DNA of 64,000 bases from Parvularcula sp. LCG005 (GTDB taxonomy: Bacteria; Pseudomonadota; Alphaproteobacteria; Caulobacterales; Parvularculaceae), in contig NZ_CP136758.1 in the NCBI RefSeq assembly GCF_032930845.1, positions 248,001 to 312,000 on the forward strand. Reading direction: 5' to 3'. The position numbers and the translations under genes were made by a program. The notes under the pieces were generated by a model. The model saw only the letters and a list, made by a program, of their open reading frames with translations, was not told where the DNA came from and ran no database searches. The first letter of the stretch is position 1. Every line of letters begins with the position of its first letter. Shown one piece after another: positions 41,582 through 49,341 of the stretch.

Positions 41582-43489
41582 ATGCGCGAAGTTTCGCTCA
41601 CTGAAAAAGCTGAGGCCCGGATCAGCAACAAGACGACGAATCCAGCATCCCCTGCTGCCGAACCGAAGGATCGCGCCGACCGGCCGCATCTGAAGGTGGT
41701 GCGCGAGGTGGTGGTCGATCATTCCCGTGATGCCCTGCTGACCGATTTTGGCAAGAAGACCATGGATGACCGCTATCTGCTCGAAGGCGAGTCCTATCAG
41801 GACATGTTCGCCCGGGTGGCCACGGCCTATGGTGACGATGCCGACCACGCCCAGCGCATCTATGACTATATTTCAAAGCTGTGGTTCATGCCGGCGACGC
41901 CCGTGCTGTCCAATGGCGGGGCGAAACGCGGCCTGCCCATCTCCTGCTTCCTCAATGCCGTGAATGACAGCCTTGATGGCATTGTCGGCACCTGGAACGA
42001 GAATGTCTGGCTTGCCTCCAATGGCGGTGGCATCGGCACCTATTGGGGCGGCGTCCGCTCGATCGGGGAAAAGGTGAAGGGCGCAGGCGCGACCTCCGGC
42101 ATCATCCCGTTCATCCGCGTCATGGATTCCCTGACGCTGGCGATCAGCCAGGGCTCTCTGCGTCGCGGCTCGGCGGCCTGCTATCTCGATGTGCACCACC
42201 CGGAAATCGAAGAGTTTCTGGAAATCCGCAAACCGTCCGGCGACTTCAACCGCAAGTCCCTGAACCTGCACCATGGCATCAACATCACCGATGAGTTCAT
42301 GAATGCGGTGGCCAAGGATGAAGAGTTCGGTCTGCGCTCACCAAAGAGTGGTGAAGTCCTGCGCCGGATCAATGCCCGCAAGCTGTGGCAGAAGATTCTG
42401 GAAATCCGTCTGCAGACGGGTGAGCCTTACCTCATCTTCTCCGACACGGTGAACCGCTCCATGGCCAAGCACCAGCGCGATCTGGGGCTGAAGGTGTCTA
42501 CGTCGAACCTCTGTGCGGAGATCATGCTGCACACGGGCGATGACCATCTGGGCAATGAGCGCACGGCCGTGTGCTGCCTGTCTTCGGTCAATGCCGAGAA
42601 ATATTTCGAGTGGAAGGATGAGCCGCGCTTCATCGAAGACGTCATGCGCTTCCTCGACAACGTGCTCGAAGACTTCATCCAGCGTGCACCGTCAGAAATG
42701 GCAAAAGCTGTCTATTCCGCCCAGCGTGAGCGGTCGGTGGGGCTGGGCCTGATGGGCTTCCATTCCTTCCTGCAACAGATGGGCGTGCCCTTTGAAAGCG
42801 CCATGGCCAAGTCATGGAACATTCGCCTGTTCAAGCATATCCGCATGGGCGCTGACGCGGCCAGCGTTGCGCTGGCGGAAGAGCGCGGGGCGTGTCTCGA
42901 TGCGGAAGAATGCGGCATCAAGCAGCGCTTCTCGCACAAGCTGGCGATTGCGCCGACGGCGTCGATCTCCATCATCTGCGGCGGCGCCAGCCCATGTATC
43001 GAGCCAATCCCGGCCAATGTGTACACGCACAAAACCCTGTCGGGCTCACACACGGTGAAGAACCAGGCGCTGGAGAAGCTGCTCGAATCCAAGGGCGTCA
43101 ATGATGACGACACCTGGGCCTCAATCCTCGAGCATGAAGGCTCGGTGCAGCATCTGGACTGTCTGTCCCAAGATGAAAAAGACATCTTCAAGACAGCGTT
43201 CGAGCTTGATCAGCGCTGGGTCATCGACTTTGCCGCTGACCGCGCGCCGTTCATCTGCCAGTCCCAGTCGATCAACGTGTTCATTCCTTCGGATGTGAAC
43301 AAGTGGGACCTGCACATGCTGCACTGGACCGCGTGGGAGAAGGGCGTGAAGTCGCTCTACTACTGCCGCTCCAAATCTGTTCAGCGTACGGCGTTTGCCG
43401 GCGGGACCAGGGTGGACAGCGCCGAGGCGTCGATGGCTGCCGCCGGTGCAGCGCGCACGGACTATGACGAGTGCCTCGCCTGTCAGTGA
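41582..43489 (+). CDS. nrdA: Ribonucleoside-diphosphate reductase, large (alpha) subunit, class I
   Basis: A protein of 635 residues. The active-site cysteines are visible in LPISCFLNAVNDS and ERTAVCCLSSVN, the radical-site motif in TSNLCAEIML (Asn, Cys, Glu). The redox C-terminus is YDECLACQ (CxxC). IAPTASISIICGGASPCIEP is also a class I signature. It reduces ribonucleotides to deoxyribonucleotides and needs the small subunit NrdB for the tyrosyl radical. No typical N-terminal ATP-cone is seen in the first 100 residues, so overall activity control by dATP may be absent in this chain. AGAGGA precedes ATG 41582. The nrdB gene is not in the window; the DUF4145 gene follows instead. Confidence 0.9.
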   Translation: MREVSLTEKAEARISNKTTNPASPAAEPKDRADRPHLKVVREVVVDHSRDALLTDFGKKTMDDRYLLEGESYQDMFARVATAYGDDADHAQRIYDYISKLWFMPATPVLSNGGAKRGLPISCFLNAVNDSLDGIVGTWNENVWLASNGGGIGTYWGGVRSIGEKVKGAGATSGIIPFIRVMDSLTLAISQGSLRRGSAACYLDVHHPEIEEFLEIRKPSGDFNRKSLNLHHGINITDEFMNAVAKDEEFGLRSPKSGEVLRRINARKLWQKILEIRLQTGEPYLIFSDTVNRSMAKHQRDLGLKVSTSNLCAEIMLHTGDDHLGNERTAVCCLSSVNAEKYFEWKDEPRFIEDVMRFLDNVLEDFIQRAPSEMAKAVYSAQRERSVGLGLMGFHSFLQQMGVPFESAMAKSWNIRLFKHIRMGADAASVALAEERGACLDAEECGIKQRFSHKLAIAPTASISIICGGASPCIEPIPANVYTHKTLSGSHTVKNQALEKLLESKGVNDDDTWASILEHEGSVQHLDCLSQDEKDIFKTAFELDQRWVIDFAADRAPFICQSQSINVFIPSDVNKWDLHMLHWTAWEKGVKSLYYCRSKSVQRTAFAGGTRVDSAEASMAAAGAARTDYDECLACQ

Positions 43490-43498
43490 GAAAGCTCA

Positions 43499-44188
43499 AT
43501 GATAATCCTCGACTGCGGTGCATGTGGTAGAGAGCAGACCTCAGCCGATTTGCTACAATTCAGGATTTCACCGGATGAAGCTGGTGAAATCCTGCAGGTC
43601 AAATTATTCTGCTATTGCCGAGTTTGTCGATCTGAATTTCTTGGCTTAGGCGTTGTAGACAAGCTAAAATTACCTTTGCTTCGCAAGCTGGTGGACGATG
43701 GGCAGGCAAAGGGTGATTACACTGACCTGTTTTTCGCAGCTATTCCGCTTTACGTCCGCCCACCACCGAAAAACGTACCTGAACATCTACCCAATGCGAT
43801 AGAGAAAATCTTCGTCGAGGCCTTGGAGTGCGCGGCATACTCCTTATGGACGGCATCAGCTGCAATGTGTCGGTTAGCCTTGGATAGAATGAGTAAGGAC
43901 GTCTTGGAATCGATACATGGATTTGAAGAGCATACGACCAAGAGTGATCGTGAGAGATTGGCGAATAGGCTGGAATGGTTGTTTGAGCACGACAATTTGC
44001 CAAGCTCATTGGCTGAAATTTGTCAGATAGTCCGTCTCAATGGCAATGATGCCGTGCATGATGGAAATACGCCGGAAATTGAAGCGAAAGACATGTGTGA
44101 TTTCACAACAGAGATTTTGCGGAGTGTTTATACGGAGCCAGAACGCAGACGGATGGCAATTGAACGGCGATATGACAGGCGTCGCTAA
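43499..44188 (+). CDS. DUF4145 domain protein
   Basis: A protein of 229 residues starting nine bases after the nrdA stop. The N-terminus has two Cys pairs (LDCGACGREQTS and CYCRVCRSEFLGLG) that look like a zinc ribbon. The rest fits DUF4145: ALECAAYSLWTASAAMCRLA and LDRMSKDVLE in the middle, and ICQIVRLNGNDAVHDGN near the end. DUF4145 proteins turn up with defence and restriction genes and elsewhere, and their function is not known. GC content is clearly lower than in the genes on both sides, and the codon use differs, so it was probably acquired and inserted behind nrdA. No partner gene is next to it. Cotranscription with nrdA is likely from the spacing. Confidence 0.75.
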   Translation: MIILDCGACGREQTSADLLQFRISPDEAGEILQVKLFCYCRVCRSEFLGLGVVDKLKLPLLRKLVDDGQAKGDYTDLFFAAIPLYVRPPPKNVPEHLPNAIEKIFVEALECAAYSLWTASAAMCRLALDRMSKDVLESIHGFEEHTTKSDRERLANRLEWLFEHDNLPSSLAEICQIVRLNGNDAVHDGNTPEIEAKDMCDFTTEILRSVYTEPERRRMAIERRYDRRR

Positions 44189-44216
44189 TCCTTGCGTATC
44201 AGAAGCAAAGACTATG

Positions 44217-44243
44217 GATGCCGGGGCAGGCCCCGCATGACGA
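44217..44243. repeat. REP-like intergenic palindrome
   Basis: GGATGCCGGGGC-AG-GCCCCGCATGACG forms a GC hairpin with one bulge. It matches the pattern of the short palindromic repeats (GGATGCCGG...CCGGCATGACG) scattered in many alphaproteobacterial genomes. Only one copy is seen in the window. Confidence 0.45.
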
Positions 44244-44369
44244 GTTTCGAGATTTGCTCTCTTCCCATCGTCGCCCCGGTCGAGGTTGAACCGCGAAAGC
44301 AGTCAGCATAGATTGCACCCAGCGCTCGGACCTACGCCGCAGACACGGGAGCCAGGCGGCATTTCGCAG

Positions 44370-44486
44370 TCAGCCCCGACCCTCCCGGTGCGCCACCATC
44401 CGCGAAACCAGATCCGTAGTCACGCCGGTGTAAAGCGTGCCTCGCGCCTGATTGGTCATGATGTAGACATGGGGGGCCCCATCCTT
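44370..44486 (-). pseudogene. Remnant of a GIY-YIG nuclease family gene
   Basis: The minus strand of the 481-base spacer 44189-44669 reads APHVYIMTNQARGTLYTGV, then TTDLVSRMVAHREGRG and a TGA stop at 44370-44372. This is the start of the GIY-YIG domain of the short YhbQ/UPF0213-like family, here with VYI and LYTGV as the two motif strands and the Arg of LVSRM. Intact proteins have about 90-100 residues and continue with FTKRYG and a catalytic Glu; here only about 40 codons remain and no ATG lies just before the domain. The remaining spacer shows no gene. The call is from the motif alone. Confidence 0.55.
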
Positions 44487-44669
44487 GGACGATAGTCGCC
44501 TCGCCAACCATCGTCACGCCGTCACGCGTCATCCAGGAACCCGCCAAGGCCTCCTCCGGTCACCGTGTAACGCCATCGCGTGACGCGATAACGCTTTGAT
44601 TTCGTGCACGTATAGGGATCTTGTTCACAATTCCCTGTTAATCATGAAACCCAACTCAACGAGGTTTTC

Positions 44670-45119
44670 ATGTCTGACCACGCTGCCAGCCGAGAACTTG
44701 TTCTGACGCTTTACGATCTGCGTCTGGAGAACAACGAGTACGCCATTCGCCAGGTCTGCTCACCAAACCTGCACTTTGAGATCATGGGGCAGGGCACTGA
44801 CCGGATCGTTGATCAGATCAAGGGCGATCCTGACGCCATTCGCCATGCGTTTGAGTATATTACCAGTCACTGGCACTGGGTCCGGCAGGACATTCACGAT
44901 ATCGTCTGTGACGGGAATACTTATGCTGTCCGCTATACAGTGACGATGGACTATCTGCCGCTGTCGCGGCGGGTGGTGATGGAAATCGCCGACTTCGTGA
45001 CCATTGAGAATGGCCTCGTCACCAAGATCATCGAATTCCTCGACACGGCGACGATCGATTCCCTCATGCAGGAAGCCGCCTCGCTGAATAAGCAATCTGC
45101 CTTGCGCGTTAACGTGTAG
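44670..45119 (+). CDS. SnoaL-like / NTF2-fold protein
   Basis: A protein of 149 residues with the cone-shaped alpha+beta fold of nuclear transport factor 2 and SnoaL proteins. It has an N-terminal helix (SRELVLTLYDLRLENNEYAI), the short strand LHFEIMGQGTDRI, and the sheet YAVRYTVTMDYLPLSRRVVM then VTIENGLVTKIIEFLDTATI. Proteins of this fold include isomerases, hydrolases and dimer-forming binding proteins, and I cannot assign a reaction. It is cytoplasmic, with no signal. GAGG lies seven bases before ATG 44670. It has no operon partner and is followed by a hairpin shared with the convergent gene. Confidence 0.75.
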   Translation: MSDHAASRELVLTLYDLRLENNEYAIRQVCSPNLHFEIMGQGTDRIVDQIKGDPDAIRHAFEYITSHWHWVRQDIHDIVCDGNTYAVRYTVTMDYLPLSRRVVMEIADFVTIENGLVTKIIEFLDTATIDSLMQEAASLNKQSALRVNV

Positions 45120-45128
45120 CGCGCAGCA

Positions 45129-45157
45129 AAAAGGGCGCCCGGATAGAGCGCCCTTTC
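45129..45157. terminator. Bidirectional terminator
   Basis: The stem AAAGGGCGC / GCGCCCTTT around CCGGATAGA has five T residues after it on the minus strand and three on the plus strand, between the convergent genes 44670-45119 and 45183-45827. Confidence 0.75.
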
Positions 45158-45182
45158 GATTGTCTCGTTAAGAAGAGGCAGT

Positions 45183-45827
45183 TCAGCCCAGTTTCTTCTT
45201 GCGGCGGCTGGCGCCCAGAGCAACGAGGCCAGAGCCCATCAGAAGCGCTGCGGCAGGAACCGGCACAGCTTCAACGCTCAGCGCGTCGATGTCGAAACCG
45301 TCGGTCGTGCGGTTGCCAACGCTCGAGTCGCCGTAGATCTGGCGGCTGATGTCCTGAAACGCGACATAGGTGAATGTGCCAGGAACGATCACGGAATTGA
45401 TCGCTGCTTCAGAGCCACCCTTGCCGTTGGTCAGGGTGCCGATGCTGAAGCCGCCCGTCAGGTTGGCAATCACTTCGTCGATAGAGTTGCCGACATAAAC
45501 AGCCGCTGCTTCCCAGTGCTTGGAAGGGTTGGTGACTTCGACGACCAGCATCGAACCTGTGAAGCCAGGAGTGATCTGCATCAGCAGAGCGCCGCCAACG
45601 TCGCTGCCGTCTGAGGCAAGGCCGAGCGAGTAGAAGCTGCCGTCTGCACTGCCCAGATTGACGTTGTCTGATGCCAGGCGATCGGTGGTTGAACCGCAAT
45701 TCAGCGCGATGGCTGTGACGGATGCTTTGGAAGCGTCGCAGTCTGCACCAACGACGGTCAGCGACGCTGCGTGCGCGCTGGTCATCATGGCGGCGGTAGT
45801 GGCGAGAGCAATAAGAGTGTTTTTCAT
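45183..45827 (-). CDS. VPLPA-CTERM sorting domain protein
   Basis: A protein of 214 residues with a signal peptide (MKNTLIALATTAAMMTSAHA-A) and a C-terminal sorting tail. The tail consists of VPVPAAALLMGSGLVALGAS followed by the basic end RRKKKLG. This is the VPLPA variant of the PEP-CTERM signal, recognised by an exosortase in the inner membrane (not in the window) that sends proteins to the cell surface or matrix. The middle part is a beta-rich domain with low-complexity Gly/Ser/Asp, similar to other PEP-CTERM proteins, which are often extracellular. It stands alone. Function beyond surface display is unknown. Confidence 0.8.
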   Translation of the reverse strand: MKNTLIALATTAAMMTSAHAASLTVVGADCDASKASVTAIALNCGSTTDRLASDNVNLGSADGSFYSLGLASDGSDVGGALLMQITPGFTGSMLVVEVTNPSKHWEAAAVYVGNSIDEVIANLTGGFSIGTLTNGKGGSEAAINSVIVPGTFTYVAFQDISRQIYGDSSVGNRTTDGFDIDALSVEAVPVPAAALLMGSGLVALGASRRKKKLG

Positions 45828-45937
45828 GAGTTTTCCCCGTGATCTGAACTAACAACCACGACCTTGCAGGCTTGATGCCAACCGGACCTGCGGGCGGAGA
45901 AAAACCTAGAAAAAAGATCCAAAAAGTTGTGGAGGGC

Positions 45938-46852
45938 CTAAAGTTCGTCTTTCAGGACCTTCAGCACGGTGATCCGCGCTGCGACGGCGGCCACGGCACA
46001 CAGGGCCAGAGGGACGAATACCAGCCACAACAGCATGCCCGGGTCAGCCCCAAGATTGGGCAGAAAGAACCCTTCGCTGCCGTCGTTGAAGCTGGCGATG
46101 AGAAAAAGGACGACCGCGGCGATCAGGGCGCCCACGGCGCCGCCCCTTAGACCAAGTGACAGGTAGCGCTGCTGCACTTCATTGGCGATGAACTTGTCGG
46201 TGGCGCCGACGAGATGCATCACCTCCACAATATTGCGGTTGGCGGCCAGTCCTGCGCGGGCCGCAAAGATAATGACGGCGGCGGCGGCGCTCATGACCAT
46301 CATGAAGATGATGAAGGCAATTGCCTGGGCCCGGCGAGCGGCCGCCACAAGTCTGTCATTCCATATGCCATGATCATCAAGCGTCGCCCCGGGCGCAGCG
46401 ATAGCGAGGCTGTCCCGCAGGGGCTCAAGGCTCTGGCGGCGTTCGGCGGTCACCTCGGCGGTGATCAGGGCGGGCACCGGGATGTCGGCGGTCAGGTTAC
46501 CCTTGCCCAGCCATGGCTCCAGCAGGGCCTCACTCTCTTCCCGAGACAGGCGGTGCACGCGACTGACGCCCGCACTGTCTTTCAGGATCTGCTCGGCGGC
46601 CGTTGCCCCCTCGTCAATGGCATCGCTCGTCGCCCCCTTCACCTGCACGGTCACCGTGCCCGCAAGGTCACCGGTCCAGTCTGCGGCGGCGCGGCTGACC
46701 ATGAAATAGCCTGACAGCGCCACACTGGCCATGAAAGCCAGAACGGCAATGACGATGGTCAGCGGGGTGCCCGCGGCACCCGCTTCGGGCAGCAGGGGCG
46801 TCTGGCGCCGACGCATGGCGCCGCTGCCCTGTACGGTATCAGTATCGCTCAT
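45938..46852 (-). CDS. ftsX: Cell division protein FtsX
   Basis: A protein of 304 residues. Four membrane segments are visible: LTIVIAVLAFMASVALSGYF at the N-terminus, then AIAFIIFMMVMSAAAAVIIF, GGAVGALIAAVVLFLIASF and LLWLVFVPLALCAVAAVAA. A periplasmic loop (about 55-160) sits between the first and second, and the FtsX motif NRNIVEVMHLVGATDKFIAN follows the second. With FtsE it makes an ABC-type complex at the septum that controls peptidoglycan hydrolases. The start overlaps the ftsE stop by four bases (ATGA, 46849-46852). Confidence 0.9.
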   Translation of the reverse strand: MSDTDTVQGSGAMRRRQTPLLPEAGAAGTPLTIVIAVLAFMASVALSGYFMVSRAAADWTGDLAGTVTVQVKGATSDAIDEGATAAEQILKDSAGVSRVHRLSREESEALLEPWLGKGNLTADIPVPALITAEVTAERRQSLEPLRDSLAIAAPGATLDDHGIWNDRLVAAARRAQAIAFIIFMMVMSAAAAVIIFAARAGLAANRNIVEVMHLVGATDKFIANEVQQRYLSLGLRGGAVGALIAAVVLFLIASFNDGSEGFFLPNLGADPGMLLWLVFVPLALCAVAAVAARITVLKVLKDEL

Positions 46853-47592
46853 GAAGCGGTCTCCGTGGCAGAGGCAATCTCGCCCAGCGGCTGGTGCAGC
46901 GTGACCTGACCCTCTTTGAGACGCAGGATCTTCATGGGCAGCCGCCGGACAAGGGCCAGATCGTGGGTGGCCACGATGACAGCTGTGCCAAGCCGGTTCA
47001 GCTCGATCAGCAATTGCATGATCTTGGCACCCATTTCGGGATCGACATTACCCGTCGGTTCATCGGCCAGAATAAGGTCGGGCTTGGACACGAGGGCGCG
47101 TGCCAGCGCCACACGCTGTTTCTCGCCACCGGACAGTTGCGGCGGACGGGCATTGATGCGGTGGGACAGCCCCACCCACTTTAACAGATCGATAACGTCG
47201 TTTCGATACGCCGGTTCGCGAACCCCGAGCACCCGCATGGGCAACGCCACGTTTTCAAAGGCCGTCAGATGGTCCAGCAGGCGAAATTCCTGAAATACCA
47301 CTCCGATCCTGCGTCGCAGGGTCGGCAGCATGCTGGCCGGCAGGGCGCCCACATCCTCCCCAAACACCGTGACGCGGCCAGCGGTCGGCCGATGCGCCAT
47401 GTAGATCAGCTTGAGGAGGGTGGTCTTGCCCGCGCCCGAGGCGCCGGTCAGGAACCGAAAATCACCTTCCCTGAGCGTCAAATTGGCGGCGCGCAGGACG
47501 TCCCAGTCCCCGTCATAGGACAGACGCACGTCGTTCAGCTGAACGATGACGGGTGCGGAATTGTTTTGGGTCGAGTTCGGATGATCGGACAT
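46849..47592 (-). CDS. ftsE: Cell division ATP-binding protein FtsE
   Basis: A protein of 247 residues from ATG 47592, preceded by GGAGAG. Walker A is GASGAGKTTLLKLIYMAHRP, the signature PQLSGGEKQRVALARALVSK and Walker B LILADEPTGNVDPE; the switch His lies in VIVATHDLALV. The RIGVVFQEFRLLDHLTAFEN segment (Q-loop) is typical of FtsE. It has about 15 extra N-terminal residues compared with E. coli. It acts with FtsX and not as a transporter. The gene is divergent from the MJ0042 protein gene across 38 bases, so the two promoters must overlap. Confidence 0.92.
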   Translation of the reverse strand: MSDHPNSTQNNSAPVIVQLNDVRLSYDGDWDVLRAANLTLREGDFRFLTGASGAGKTTLLKLIYMAHRPTAGRVTVFGEDVGALPASMLPTLRRRIGVVFQEFRLLDHLTAFENVALPMRVLGVREPAYRNDVIDLLKWVGLSHRINARPPQLSGGEKQRVALARALVSKPDLILADEPTGNVDPEMGAKIMQLLIELNRLGTAVIVATHDLALVRRLPMKILRLKEGQVTLHQPLGEIASATETAS

Positions 47593-47630
47593 GGCCCTCT
47601 CTCCTACACTGATGCGGCGGGGGCAAGGCA

Positions 47631-48761
47631 ATGATGATTTCATGTCCATCCTGCCCAAAAACGTATCGTGTCGCGGCGTCCGCCATCCCGCCGGAAGGCC
47701 GCGATGTTCATTGTGCGTCCTGCGGCGCCGTCTGGTTTGAGCGCGGCGTTGTTGCCGATACGCTGGATATTGAGCGTGAGGAGCAGATGGCGCGTCACCT
47801 GGCCCAGCGGGCTGAGGTGGAACTGGCCGAACAGATTCTCAGTGCGCTGGCGCCTCGTCAGGGCGTGCAGGCTGCACTGGCGACCAGCGAAGCGTCCATC
47901 GGCGACGCGACATCAAAGGCGGATGATCAGTCGGCTGCGACCGAGGCCAGCGAAACGGCGCAACCTGCTGCTCCCCGAGAGCAGGAGGGGAGCCGTACGG
48001 CGCTGGCGATCGAGGACAAGCGCTCGGTATCGGCTCCTGTTCCTTCCTCAAAGGCGATTACGATCGATATGCCGCGCACCCCGGCATCGGCAGAGCAGCG
48101 CAGTGCGATCGAACTCGTCCAGTATGCGCTGAAACGCCGGTGGCGGATTGGTCGGCGGCGTCGCCCTTCACAGCGCGACATCCCGCCCGGACAGGCGGCC
48201 GCCGAGCGCTTTCGTGCGCAGATCCGGGCGCGCAATCTGAACCGCATGACGCCGCTGCGGGCGATCGGCTGGTCGGCCTGGGCCGCCACGATCGTCGTTA
48301 CGTTAGGGGTGCTGACACAGTTTCGGGAGCCGGTGCAGTCGGTCTGGCCGCGGCTCTCCAATGCGTATGCCCTGTTCGAGCCGACGCCGGTATCGCCCGT
48401 CCGTCTGAGCGATGTGAAAGCGCGATATGCGCAGTCCACCCACGGTCCTGTGCTGGAGCTTCGCGGTACACTGATTAATGAGGGCAAGGAGGATATTCTG
48501 CCCGAACTCAAACTCGCGTCTCTGGACAATGGCAGAACGTTTTCGAGCCCTGTGCGTGTCAGCAGTGTTCCGATACCCAGGGGCGGCGAACGCCCATTCG
48601 TCATTCGCGCGCAAGTGCCTGCGGGAACGCGGCAAGCCTCACTGAGTATCGCCTCCACAACCAATGCCACTGGTGAACGGTCCCAATTCGTGCTGCAACA
48701 GACCGGTAGCGGTTGGGGCGAAGCGCTGCCTGACGCGGCGATTCGTCAATCCGGCAACTGA
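47631..48761 (+). CDS. MJ0042-type zinc-ribbon protein with a transmembrane segment
   Basis: A protein of 376 residues. The first 40 residues are an MJ0042 zinc ribbon: ISCPSCPKTYRV and VHCASCGAVW carry the four Cys ligands. A long low-complexity, charged cytoplasmic region follows (about 60-200). Then comes a membrane helix (AIGWSAWAATIVVTLGVL) and a periplasmic beta domain with ARYAQSTHGPVLELRGTLIN, as in DUF3426 or FxLYD-like proteins. Such proteins stand next to ftsE in many Alphaproteobacteria, but their function is unknown. A second ATG at 47634 is possible. The next gene, hpt, starts 58 bases after its stop. Confidence 0.8.
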   Translation: MMISCPSCPKTYRVAASAIPPEGRDVHCASCGAVWFERGVVADTLDIEREEQMARHLAQRAEVELAEQILSALAPRQGVQAALATSEASIGDATSKADDQSAATEASETAQPAAPREQEGSRTALAIEDKRSVSAPVPSSKAITIDMPRTPASAEQRSAIELVQYALKRRWRIGRRRRPSQRDIPPGQAAAERFRAQIRARNLNRMTPLRAIGWSAWAATIVVTLGVLTQFREPVQSVWPRLSNAYALFEPTPVSPVRLSDVKARYAQSTHGPVLELRGTLINEGKEDILPELKLASLDNGRTFSSPVRVSSVPIPRGGERPFVIRAQVPAGTRQASLSIASTTNATGERSQFVLQQTGSGWGEALPDAAIRQSGN

Positions 48762-48819
48762 ACAGGCAAGCCTTGGCGCCCTGGTGGGCGTCAATGAGTC
48801 GATCAGAACAGGTCAGATC

Positions 48820-49335
48820 ATGAGAACCCTCTATTCCGAAACTGATATTGCGACGGCGATAGAAGCGCTGGCGCCGCAGATCGTCGACGCTCTCGGCAAA
48901 GATTTCATAATTGCTCCAATCCTGAATGGTGGCTTCATTTTCGCCGCCGATCTGGCCCGTGCGCTGTTTCGTCATGGTGCGGATCCTGAGATCGATTTCC
49001 TGCAATTGGCCAGCTATGGCGATGAGCGTGAAAGCTCAGGCACCATCAAGGTCGTGAAGGACCTCTCATCTCCCGTTGAGGGGCAGACAGTGCTGCTGGT
49101 CGATGACGTATTGGACAGTGGCAACAGCCTGCACTTTGCGCAACGTCTGCTAATGGAACGCAAAGCCGCAAAGGTGGCCATCTGCGTGGCCGTCAACAAG
49201 GTCCGCGAACGGACCCACAACGTCACGTCAGATTTCACCCTGTTCACAAGGGATGCCGATGCATTCCTGGTTGGGTATGGCATGGACGATGCGGGCCGGC
49301 GACGTGCCTTGCCCGTCATCGGCGTCATTGAATAA
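48820..49335 (+). CDS. hpt: Hypoxanthine phosphoribosyltransferase
   Basis: A protein of 171 residues from ATG 48820; the longer frame from 48664 overlaps the MJ0042 gene. LLVDDVLDSGNSLHFAQRLL is the PRPP-binding motif, with the acidic pair DD and the following D-S-G. FIIAPILNGGFIFAADLARA is the N-terminal loop and LQLASYGDERESSGTIKVVK the flexible loop with the conserved Ser-Tyr region. It joins hypoxanthine (or guanine) to PRPP to give IMP (or GMP) in purine salvage. The C-terminal VGYGMDDAGRRRALPVIGVI matches the base-binding Asp/Arg region. The gene ends seven bases before the convergent DUF4175 gene. Confidence 0.88.
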   Translation: MRTLYSETDIATAIEALAPQIVDALGKDFIIAPILNGGFIFAADLARALFRHGADPEIDFLQLASYGDERESSGTIKVVKDLSSPVEGQTVLLVDDVLDSGNSLHFAQRLLMERKAAKVAICVAVNKVRERTHNVTSDFTLFTRDADAFLVGYGMDDAGRRRALPVIGVIE

Positions 49336-49341
49336 GCCCAC

